The notes below the pieces were generated by a model. The model did not search any database, was not told where the DNA came from, and was given only the letters and a program-made list of their open reading frames with translations. The translations under genes were made by a program, and so were the position numbers. Below are positions 31,064 to 38,479 of a stretch of DNA of 64,000 nt, piece after piece. The stretch comes from Variovorax sp. (GTDB lineage: Bacteria; Pseudomonadota; Gammaproteobacteria; Burkholderiales; Burkholderiaceae_C): positions 1 through 64,000 of the forward strand of contig JAGIAI010000006.1 of the NCBI GenBank assembly GCA_017744935.1. Reading direction: 5' to 3'. Within the stretch, counting starts at the first letter, position 1; every line of letters begins with the position of its first letter.

Positions 31064-32290
31064 CTAGAGGGTCTTGAGGTCGAAGGACTCGTCGCCCAAC
31101 TGCCGCGGATCGATCCGCACGCGACGCGCGATCAGCTTTCGGCTCAGCATGTGTTCCGAAGGCCGGTTTACCGAGTGCGCGGCTGCGACCGCGCCTTCGC
31201 GCAGGTAGAAAAGGCTGAATCGGTCCGTCTGCATGTCGCCGCGCGCTATCACCTCGTCGCCCGGCATTGCCAATCCGGCCATCTGCAGCTTGAGGTTGTG
31301 CTGGTCGCTCCAGAACCACGGCACGCCTTCGAAGGGTTGGGGCTTGCCCGCCAGTGCACTGGCCGCTGCGCGCGCGCCATCGTTGGCCGCCTGGATGGAC
31401 TCCAGCCGCATGCGCGCGGGACCTCCCGGGGTCGCAGGTGCTTCGGTGTTCGCGACGTCGCCGACAGCGATGACATTCGGCGCGCTGGTACGACCCAGCG
31501 TGTCAGTCAGGATGCCGTTGTCGCACGCAATGCCCGCCTGCTGCGCCAGCTCGACATTGGGCTGAACGCCGATGCCCAGCACGACCATGTCGCAGTCGAT
31601 GCGGCGGCCATCGTCCAGCTCGACGTGCTCGACCCGACCCGAGGTGCCGGACAGCGCTCGCACACCACGGCCGAGGATGAGTTCGACATGGCGTTGGCGA
31701 TGCGCGTTGGCGAGGTACTCCGACATGACTGGCGGAAAGCTGCGCGCGAGCAGTTGTGGCTGGCTCTCGACGACAGTGACGGAGGCGCCTCGCGCTGCCA
31801 GCGCCGACGCGACTTCGAGGCCGATGAATCCACCGCCGATCACGCAGGCCTGCGTGGCCCTGGACAGCGCATCGGACACGCGCAACGCGTCATCCAGCGT
31901 TCGAAGGTTGAAGACACCCTCGAGGTCACTCCCGGTGACCGGCAGCGGCCTGCAACGCGCACCAGTCGCCAAGGCGAGCGTGCCGTATTTCAGGGTGCTG
32001 CCGTCGTCCAGCGTCAGGGTCTGCGCCCCCGCATCCACTGCAGTCGCCCGACGCCCCAATCGCAGATCGATGCCCTGGACGTCAAAGAAGTCAGTGCCTC
32101 GCAGCGGCAGCGAGTCAAGGGCGGTCTTCCCGGTCAGCACACCCTTGGACAGCGGCGGACGCTGATACGGAGCGTGACGTTCATCGCCCAGCATCACGAT
32201 GGGCGCGTCGAAGCCCAGCTCGCGGGCGCTGGCCGCCAGTTGCGTACCGGCATACGACGCCCCGACGATGACGAGCGGAGAGGCGTTCAT
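31064..32290 (-). CDS. FAD-dependent ferredoxin reductase of the Rieske system
   Basis: A 408-residue flavoprotein of the putidaredoxin-reductase/BphA4 type, which passes NAD(P)H electrons to the ferredoxin encoded directly upstream. FAD motif VIVGASYAGTQLA is near residue 7, the NAD(P)H motif VIGGGFIGLEVASALA near 150, and the second FAD motif NVIAVGDVANTE near 270. The ATG at 32290 shares one base with the ferredoxin stop (TGATG), a strong sign of coupled translation. It is followed after 44 bp by the importer genes. Confidence 0.93.
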   Translation of the reverse strand: MNASPLVIVGASYAGTQLAASARELGFDAPIVMLGDERHAPYQRPPLSKGVLTGKTALDSLPLRGTDFFDVQGIDLRLGRRATAVDAGAQTLTLDDGSTLKYGTLALATGARCRPLPVTGSDLEGVFNLRTLDDALRVSDALSRATQACVIGGGFIGLEVASALAARGASVTVVESQPQLLARSFPPVMSEYLANAHRQRHVELILGRGVRALSGTSGRVEHVELDDGRRIDCDMVVLGIGVQPNVELAQQAGIACDNGILTDTLGRTSAPNVIAVGDVANTEAPATPGGPARMRLESIQAANDGARAAASALAGKPQPFEGVPWFWSDQHNLKLQMAGLAMPGDEVIARGDMQTDRFSLFYLREGAVAAAHSVNRPSEHMLSRKLIARRVRIDPRQLGDESFDLKTL

Positions 32291-32613
32291 CACACCTGGC
32301 TCTCGGGAATGCGCACGGTGAGCCCTTCGAGCGCTGGTGTGATGACGATCTGGCAACCCAGTCGACTGCCCGGGAGACGATCGGACGCGACGCCGTCGAG
32401 CAGTTCGTTCTCCAGGTCATCGGGCGCGGGCAGTCGATCCATGAACGCGTCTTCGACGTAGACGTGGCAGGTCGCGCAGGAACAGCACCCGCCGCACTCG
32501 GCATCGATGCCGCGCACGTTGTGGTGGATGGCGGTTTCCATCACGCTGGCACCGACCTTGGCGTCGATGCTGCGCGTGCTGCCGTCCTTGAGGATGTAGT
32601 TGATCGTGGGCAT
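32290..32613 (-). CDS. [2Fe-2S] ferredoxin of the Rieske system
   Basis: A 107-residue adrenodoxin/putidaredoxin-type ferredoxin. Cluster ligands are Cys40, Cys46, Cys49 (CX5CX2C) and Cys87. Two extra cysteines (43 and 44) lie inside the binding loop, giving CGGCCSCATC, but this does not alter the ligand spacing. It ferries electrons from the FAD reductase to the Rieske oxygenase. It is 9 bp downstream of the ligase gene and coupled to the reductase gene. Confidence 0.94.
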   Translation of the reverse strand: MPTINYILKDGSTRSIDAKVGASVMETAIHHNVRGIDAECGGCCSCATCHVYVEDAFMDRLPAPDDLENELLDGVASDRLPGSRLGCQIVITPALEGLTVRIPESQV

Positions 32614-32622
32614 GGGACGAAC

Positions 32623-34062
32623 TCAGAACATGTCGAAGTACTCGCGGTGTTCCCACTCGCTGACTTCGAGGTTGAAGCGGGCGATCTCTGCCTCCTTGAT
32701 GTGGCAGTAGTAGTCGACGAAGCGCGTACCGAGGTGCTCCGTCAGCACCGTGTCGGCTCGAAGTGCGGCCAGCGCGTCGGCGAGCGAACGTGGGAGCTGG
32801 TCGGCCTCGGTTTCGTACGGGGCATCCGCCGAAGGACCCGGATCGAGCTGCCTCCGCATGCCGTCGAGGCCCGAGAAGATCTGGGACGCGAGATACAGAT
32901 ATGGATTGGCCGTCGGCTCGCCCACGCGGTTCTCGATGCGCGTCGCGTTCTGGCCTGCACCACCGAGCACACGCAGCATCGCGCCGCGGTTGTCGCGCGC
33001 CCAGATGGCGCGATCAGGCGCCAGAGAAAACGGGCGGTAGCGGCGGTAGCCATTGATGGTCGGGCTCGCCAGCGGCGCGGAGCCGCGCGCGTGTGCCTTG
33101 AGTCCTGCCAGGTAGTGCATGCCCAACGGGCTCAGCGCCGTGTCGTCGTTCTGCGGCACGAACGCATTGCGGCCATCCGCCTTGCTGCGCAGCGACTGGT
33201 GCAGATGCCATCCGCTCGACATCACGTTGGGAATGCGCGGCCGGCACATGAATGTCGCGTGGTAGCCATTGCGCTGGCAGATCTGCTTGATCGCGCTGCG
33301 CAGCAGCACCATCGTGTCGGCCGGCACCAGCCCCGCCGTCGGGCCGAACACCAGTTCGAACTGGCTCGGTCCGAATTCGATTTCCAGCGAAAGCAGCGGA
33401 AGCCCCAGCGCGATGAGTTGCGAGCGCAGCAGTTCCATGAGCGGCTCCACGCGGTCGTAGCGCAGTTCGGTCAGGTACTGATGGCCCTGCGTCAGCAGCG
33501 AGACGCGCGGCGGCTCGCCGGGCTGTCCCGCATGTTCGAGGCGCAGACTCGGGTCGTCGAGCTTGAACACATGGAACTCGACTTCGAGGCCGGCGACGAA
33601 CTCCAGGCCCAGCGCATCGAGTTCGCCCACCGCACGTTGCAGGATCTGGCGAGTGCCGAAGACGCAAGGCTTGCCATCCGTGGTGAAGGCATCGCAAAGC
33701 ACCCAGCCGGTGCGCGGCGACCACGGAAGCACACGATAGGTGCCCGGGTCCGGCACGATCTTGAAATCGGCGCCGCCCTGCATGCCGGGGTTGTCGAAGC
33801 CGCCACCGGCCGAGAAGACCGGGAAGACCGTCTTGTGCGATGTGTCCTTCGCCAGCAGGGTCGATGTCAGGTTGACCCCCTCCAGCAGTGCGTCCTGCGC
33901 CGCATGCGCGACCAGTGTCTTGCCGCGCAGCATGCCGTGCTGATCGGGCCAGACGAAGCGGACCACGTCCACTTCCCCCGACTTGAGGCGCGCGATGACA
34001 TCGTTCGCCTGCTTGCGCTGGTCGCCGGACCAGAGGCCGAAGCGTTCAACAAAGCTTTCCAT
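32623..34062 (-). CDS. glutamine-synthetase-like gamma-glutamyl-amide ligase
   Basis: A 479-residue protein of the glutamine synthetase superfamily. Visible active-site blocks are GLEVEFHVF (metal Glu residues), MSSGWHLHQSL (ATP/metal His), SPTINGYRRYRP (glutamate site) and ENRVGEPTANPYLYLAS. The DGSS loop that holds ammonia in true glutamine synthetases is replaced by GGGFDNPGMQGG, as in PuuA, GlnA3 and the aniline (TdnQ/AtdA1) or isopropylamine (IpuC) ligases. It therefore probably joins glutamate to an amine rather than ammonia. The ATG at 34062 is 11 bp after the Rieske gene. The amine substrate is not determinable. Confidence 0.9.
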   Translation of the reverse strand: MESFVERFGLWSGDQRKQANDVIARLKSGEVDVVRFVWPDQHGMLRGKTLVAHAAQDALLEGVNLTSTLLAKDTSHKTVFPVFSAGGGFDNPGMQGGADFKIVPDPGTYRVLPWSPRTGWVLCDAFTTDGKPCVFGTRQILQRAVGELDALGLEFVAGLEVEFHVFKLDDPSLRLEHAGQPGEPPRVSLLTQGHQYLTELRYDRVEPLMELLRSQLIALGLPLLSLEIEFGPSQFELVFGPTAGLVPADTMVLLRSAIKQICQRNGYHATFMCRPRIPNVMSSGWHLHQSLRSKADGRNAFVPQNDDTALSPLGMHYLAGLKAHARGSAPLASPTINGYRRYRPFSLAPDRAIWARDNRGAMLRVLGGAGQNATRIENRVGEPTANPYLYLASQIFSGLDGMRRQLDPGPSADAPYETEADQLPRSLADALAALRADTVLTEHLGTRFVDYYCHIKEAEIARFNLEVSEWEHREYFDMF

Positions 34063-34073
34063 GATCGACGTCC

Positions 34074-35396
34074 TCAGGCAGACAGACGTGCAGAAGCCCA
34101 GTCGCTGCTCTGGCGCCGCGCAAGGTCGGCGTCCTTGCAGTACGTCTCGACGTCGGCGGCACTCGCCACGCCATCGATGGAGGGCGGACCCGTGAGCGCG
34201 GTGGCCTGTTCGGCATCGGGCTGCATCGGGGGCTTGTCGCCGGCCATCGTGCTGTCGATGGCTTCCAGCAGCATGCGGCGGTAGGCGACGATGCCCTTGT
34301 CCGTGGTGCCGAGGTGCTCGCGCGTGCGGTTCTGGATCGGGCCCATGGATTCGCACGCCCACTGGTCATGCACGTTGATGTCCTCGCCCATGCCGGTGTA
34401 GGTCTGGTTCAGTTGTTCCTCGACGCTGTAGCCGTAGTTGTTGCGCTTGTTCTTGCGCGAGGTGTACTCGGGCAACTCGATCGTGCCGAGGCGCTGCTCG
34501 CGCATCTGCTGCTTGTCGACCGGGCCGGTGAAGCTGGTGAAGATCGCATACCAGTAGCAGTGCGTGTCGTCCACGGGCACATGCCATTGGGAGATGGTCA
34601 TCTCGCTGCTCATCGGAATGACGAAGGCCTGCGGGAAGACGACGTTGGTGACGCGCACGTGCGTCTGCTCCTCGGAGAGCTTGCGCAGCGTGGTGAGTTG
34701 CATGCCGTACGGTGCCGGCGCGACGCGGATCTCCGGGCAGTCGTATTCGCGAAGCACCTGCGTGATCGCCATCTCGGAATCGGCGGAGGCACCACGGAAC
34801 TGCTTGCCGTAGCTCTCGGAGGTGTCCTCGTCCTCGAAGAAGCGGTGCAGGAACGAGGCGTGCGCGGGGTCCATCCCCACTTCGAGCGCCTGCAGCCAGT
34901 TGCACTCCCACAGGCCCTTGAATGCAAAGGTGTGGCTGTCGGGCGCGACGAAGCAGTCGAAGTCCGGGAAGGCCGGCGGCTCGCCTTCGCCGACATAGGC
35001 AAAGATGACGCCGCTCTTCTCGACGACCGGATAGGCCGACTGCTGAATGCGCGTGCAGAGCTTGCTGCCCGCGGGTTCGGCCGGCGTCTCGAGGCACTGG
35101 CCGCTGGCATCGAACAGCCAGCCGTGGAACGCGCAACGCAGGCCGCCGGCTTCGAGACGGCCGAACGCGAGGTCGGCACCGCGGTGGGGGCAATCGCGAT
35201 CCAGCATGCCGAGCTTGCCTTGCTGGTCACGGAAGAGGACGAAGTCCTGGCCCATGAGCTTCACTGCCTTGAGCGGGCGCGGACCCTTCAACTCTTCAGT
35301 CAAGGCCACGGGTTGCCAGTAGCGGCGAAGCAGCTTGCCCGCCGGCATGTCGGGCCCGACGCGGGTCATCAGGTCATTCTTTTCAGCGCTGATCAT
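34074..35396 (-). CDS. Rieske non-haem iron oxygenase, catalytic (alpha) subunit
   Basis: A 440-residue oxygenase. The Rieske cluster ligands are Cys69, His71, Cys88 and His91 (CPHRG...CAFHGW). The mononuclear iron site is MDPAHASFLH, with bridging Asp176 and His179 and His184. It resembles the phenoxybenzoate/phthalate group of single-subunit (alpha-only) oxygenases, and no beta-subunit gene is present. The start at 35396 (MISAEKND) has AGGAG 7-8 bases upstream. It is the first gene of the ten-gene operon and needs the ferredoxin and reductase encoded downstream. Reaction type (ring dihydroxylation, N-dealkylation or C-hydroxylation) is open. Confidence 0.93.
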   Translation of the reverse strand: MISAEKNDLMTRVGPDMPAGKLLRRYWQPVALTEELKGPRPLKAVKLMGQDFVLFRDQQGKLGMLDRDCPHRGADLAFGRLEAGGLRCAFHGWLFDASGQCLETPAEPAGSKLCTRIQQSAYPVVEKSGVIFAYVGEGEPPAFPDFDCFVAPDSHTFAFKGLWECNWLQALEVGMDPAHASFLHRFFEDEDTSESYGKQFRGASADSEMAITQVLREYDCPEIRVAPAPYGMQLTTLRKLSEEQTHVRVTNVVFPQAFVIPMSSEMTISQWHVPVDDTHCYWYAIFTSFTGPVDKQQMREQRLGTIELPEYTSRKNKRNNYGYSVEEQLNQTYTGMGEDINVHDQWACESMGPIQNRTREHLGTTDKGIVAYRRMLLEAIDSTMAGDKPPMQPDAEQATALTGPPSIDGVASAADVETYCKDADLARRQSSDWASARLSA

Positions 35397-35430
35397 GTGG
35401 GACTCCTGAAATTGGTGGGGACTGCACGCG

Positions 35431-35442
35431 ATTGCATGCAAT
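35431..35442. promoter_or_regulatory. palindromic operator near the Rieske operon start
   Basis: ATTGCATGCAAT is a perfect 12-bp palindrome 34 bases upstream of the Rieske start. The same core recurs in front of the divergent GntR gene (35653-35666), and a shorter TGCATGCA lies at 35581-35588. This suggests binding of the local GntR protein over the operon promoter or leader. Confidence 0.65.
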
Positions 35443-35652
35443 GGCACGCATTGTTCGCTCGGAGGTTGATCGAGGTCAATGGACTGAGCCAGCAAAGCGG
35501 TCAATTTCGCGGGTAAATACCTACGCTTTTGATGATCTTCCTTGGTGCATGAACCCGATTTCTTTGGCCATGTGTCCATGTGCATGCATTAACCGGGCCA
35601 GAAACGACTTCTTGCGTGCGCCCTTGGCCACGGGACTAGAATCAGCCGTCTT

Positions 35653-35666
35653 GATTGCATGCAATC
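35653..35666. promoter_or_regulatory. palindromic operator overlapping the GntR gene ribosome site
   Basis: GATTGCATGCAATC is a perfect 14-bp palindrome ending 6 bases before the GntR start codon, where a bound regulator would block its own gene. It shares the ATTGCATGCAAT core with the site at 35431-35442. Confidence 0.65.
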
Positions 35667-35672
35667 CCAGCC

Positions 35673-36401
35673 ATGGACTCTCAACAATCCCGCGTCTTGG
35701 TACAGCTGCGCGACATGATCCTCAAGGGCGAATTCGTCCCCGGTGAGCGTCTTGCGGAGATCCCTCTTGCTGAACGACTGGGCGCATCGCGCACGCCGGT
35801 GCGGCTGGCCCTGGGCAGCCTGGAGCACGAAGGGCTGATCGAGCCCTCGCCCGCCGGCGGCTACCAGATGCGCCGCTTTACATCACGCGAGATCGCCGAC
35901 GCGATCCGCGTCCGCGGCGTCATCGAGGGCTTTGCGGCCCGGCTGCTCGCCGAAGAGGGCGCGCCGCGCCAGTTGCTGCGCGACCTGAACGACTGCCTCG
36001 ATGCCGGCGACAGGGCGGTGAACAAGCCCCAGATGGAGCTGGACGACTACGCGGCCTATGTCGAGATGAACGACAACTTCCATCGGCTCATCATCGACGG
36101 CTGCGGCAACTCGACGCTCAAGCGGATCATGGAACTGCTGGTGGGGCAGCCCTTCGCCTCGCCGAGCGCCATGCTGCCGATGCAGTCGTCGATGGAAGAA
36201 GGCCAGCAGTGGATGCAGCAGGCCCATCGCCAGCATCACGCATTGGTCCAGGCCATCGAGCGCGGCCAAGGGTCTCGCGCGCAAGCCCTGGGCGAAGAGC
36301 ATGTCGAAATCGCACGCATGAATCTCGATTACGCGCTCGACCGGCCCGAGATCGCCGCGGAGCTGATGCCCGGCCTGCGTCTGGTTGCCGGCAAGCGCTA
36401 G
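35673..36401 (+). CDS. GntR-family (FCD-type) regulator of the amine operon
   Basis: A 242-residue regulator with an N-terminal winged helix (LAERLGASRTPVRLALGSLEHEGLIE near residues 33-58) and an FCD domain carrying metal-site His residues (NDNFHRLIIDG, RQHHALVQAI). The ATG at 35673 was preferred to a TTG 18 bases earlier because the latter falls inside the palindrome. Divergent from the amine operon across 276 bp, it is the obvious candidate regulator and probably represses both units until the substrate is present. Its stop overlaps the convergent bestrophin stop. Confidence 0.9.
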   Translation: MDSQQSRVLVQLRDMILKGEFVPGERLAEIPLAERLGASRTPVRLALGSLEHEGLIEPSPAGGYQMRRFTSREIADAIRVRGVIEGFAARLLAEEGAPRQLLRDLNDCLDAGDRAVNKPQMELDDYAAYVEMNDNFHRLIIDGCGNSTLKRIMELLVGQPFASPSAMLPMQSSMEEGQQWMQQAHRQHHALVQAIERGQGSRAQALGEEHVEIARMNLDYALDRPEIAAELMPGLRLVAGKR

Positions 36402-37312
36402 GTCTGGATGAACTCGCCGGGCGCCGGCCCGGTTCGCGGCGCGAGCGCATCGCCCATCATCTCGCGCAGCGTCGATTCGATCATGGCCGACATCGCATCG
36501 AGCGCGAGGTCGTTCGGCTCGGTGCCGAAGGGCTCCTCGATCTCCGCACTCAGGGCTTCGAGCGCGAAGAAGGTGTAGGCGATGAAGGCGACGATCACCG
36601 GCGTCATCGGCCCGATCGCGTCGACCAGGCCGAAGGGCAGCAGTACGCAATACAGGTAGATCGTGCGATGGATGATCACCGAGTACGTGAAGGGGATCGG
36701 CGTGCTCGCGATGCGCTCGCAGCCGCCCAGGGCTTCGGTCAAACGCCCGAGCGGTACTTCCATGGCTTGCACGAGCGCGGGTGAAATCTGCCCGGCCCGG
36801 AGTCGATCGGCCAGCCACTCGCCCACCATGAGCAGCAACATCGCCGGCTTGTAGCGTGCCGCCTGTACGCGGGCGCAGTCCTGCGGCACAAGCAATCGTT
36901 CCAGATCGGCCTTCGCATCGGTCGTTCGCAACTGGTGCCGAAGTGCATGCACGAATGCGATGAGCCGTGCGGCAAGCGTGTGCACGTCCGATGGCGGTTC
37001 GACCAGGGTCAGTGCCTGCCGCACCAGCGCGCGCGTTTCGTTGAGCAGCGTGCCCCAGAGCGTGCGTGCCTCCCAGTAGCGCGCATAACTCGTGCTGTTG
37101 CGAAAGCCCAGGAAGATGGCGAGCGTCAACCCGATCAGCGAAAACGGCACGAAGTTGAGCGGGATCTTCCATGCGAACACGACGCCGTGCAGCACCGTGA
37201 CCAGGATCGCGAAGGCAGTGGTGCCCAATAGCTGCGGCAGGATCACCGGCAGCACCGAGCCGCGCCAGACAAAGAGCATGCGGAACCAGTTCGGGCGCGG
37301 TCGGACGATCAT
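36398..37312 (-). CDS. bestrophin-family anion channel
   Basis: A 304-residue inner-membrane protein of the bestrophin/UPF0187 family, forming pentameric chloride-type channels in relatives. Family features are the N-terminal RPRPNWFRMLFVWRGSVL, the GLTLAIFLGFRNSTSYARYWEAR stretch near residue 62 and the C-terminal EEPFGTEPNDLALD segment. About four membrane helices are visible. Its 3' end overlaps the GntR gene by 4 bp. No operon partner. Confidence 0.92.
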   Translation of the reverse strand: MIVRPRPNWFRMLFVWRGSVLPVILPQLLGTTAFAILVTVLHGVVFAWKIPLNFVPFSLIGLTLAIFLGFRNSTSYARYWEARTLWGTLLNETRALVRQALTLVEPPSDVHTLAARLIAFVHALRHQLRTTDAKADLERLLVPQDCARVQAARYKPAMLLLMVGEWLADRLRAGQISPALVQAMEVPLGRLTEALGGCERIASTPIPFTYSVIIHRTIYLYCVLLPFGLVDAIGPMTPVIVAFIAYTFFALEALSAEIEEPFGTEPNDLALDAMSAMIESTLREMMGDALAPRTGPAPGEFIQT

Positions 37313-37417
37313 GCGTGTTCCATGGCAACAAAGGCGTTAAAGGAGCCGGCTTCAGCGTATGACAACACAAGCAAACAATGTCAGCCCAGTCCAGAAGAGC
37401 CATCGCGCTGGGTTATT

Positions 37418-38479
37418 TCATTGCGGAAAGTTGGAGTCCAGGAAGTCGATCAGGTCCAGCGTCACGTTGGCCTTCTGGGTCAGGTTGGTGTAGCCGGAGC
37501 CGCCCCGGCGAATGCACGACTTGCGCATTTGCTCGACGAGTGCGGCGAACTGCGACTCCTCGAAGCTTTGGCCGACATACACCGAGCGTCCATCCGGGTC
37601 GACGTCGACCCTGCAGTCGACGAAGGTCTCGATTTTCGGGAAGTTGAACATCCGTATGTCCACCGGATCGCCGTCAAACCCGCTTGCCGCGCCGCGATAG
37701 ACCTTGCTGATGACCTTTCCGCCAGCGGCTGCGTACTCCTTCACCCATTCGTTGCAGCGTGCCTCGCCGACGATGTTGTCTCTGTCGCCGAGGGCGATGA
37801 ATACGCTGGCGACTGGTTTCGGCTTGAGTGGATGAAAAATGCATCCCGGGCTGATCGCCATTGCGATCACGAAGCGTTTGTCGTCCGCGCCGCGAACGAA
37901 GGTCCGGTCTGCTGCCAAGAGGGCGACCGTGCCACCCCGGCCTGATCCCATCACTGCGATGCGGTCGGCAGAATTCCCGGCGTCGATCAGTAGTTTTCTT
38001 GCGGCAAAGGCATCGAGCGCCTGATCGAAGATGGAGACTGCGGCATTGTCCTCCGTAGTGCTCTGAACACCGCGTGCGCCGTAACTGTCTACAACCAGAA
38101 CCATGTATCCGGCCGAACTCAGTGAGCGCGCGTAATGACCTTCTCGGTTGTTGCTCACGCCGCCGCCTGCGCCAATGATGACTACCGCCCCTTTGGCCCG
38201 TTCTGCAGGCTTGAACAAATAGGCAGAGATCAACAAGCCAGGGGTGCTTGCCTGCGGCGCCTTGAAGTTCACAGCCACGCCCCCGAACGGGATTGGTGAG
38301 CTGGGCGGTGAAGGGCCCCAAGGGTTGGCATACCTCGAGTCCCCAGGACGCGATGGCGTCACCGACCCCCCCTGTTGTGCGTGCGCGCCAGATGCGGCAA
38401 ACACCCCGGCGAGAAGCACAAAGCCCAGATACAGCGCTCCTGTGGCCAAGCGCATCAAAAATCGCTGGAGTTCCATCAT
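37418..38479 (-). CDS. exported alpha/beta hydrolase (dienelactone-hydrolase-like)
   Basis: A 353-residue protein with a Sec signal peptide ending SGAHAQ (residue about 34). It has a hydrolase core with GAGGGVSNNREG near the oxyanion region, the nucleophile elbow GSGRGG, and a possible acid residue in GDRDNIVGE. A late His is not obvious, so catalytic competence is uncertain. It overlaps the cyclase gene by 4 bp (ATGA), so the two are translated together; a link between periplasmic hydrolase and cyclase signalling is only inferred. Confidence 0.75.
   Translation of the reverse strand: MMELQRFLMRLATGALYLGFVLLAGVFAASGAHAQQGGSVTPSRPGDSRYANPWGPSPPSSPIPFGGVAVNFKAPQASTPGLLISAYLFKPAERAKGAVVIIGAGGGVSNNREGHYARSLSSAGYMVLVVDSYGARGVQSTTEDNAAVSIFDQALDAFAARKLLIDAGNSADRIAVMGSGRGGTVALLAADRTFVRGADDKRFVIAMAISPGCIFHPLKPKPVASVFIALGDRDNIVGEARCNEWVKEYAAAGGKVISKVYRGAASGFDGDPVDIRMFNFPKIETFVDCRVDVDPDGRSVYVGQSFEESQFAALVEQMRKSCIRRGGSGYTNLTQKANVTLDLIDFLDSNFPQ

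Noticed and set aside
35581..35588. TGCATGCA as a third full operator
   Set aside because: Only the 8-bp core matches the flanking palindromes; kept as a possible partial site, not annotated as a feature.
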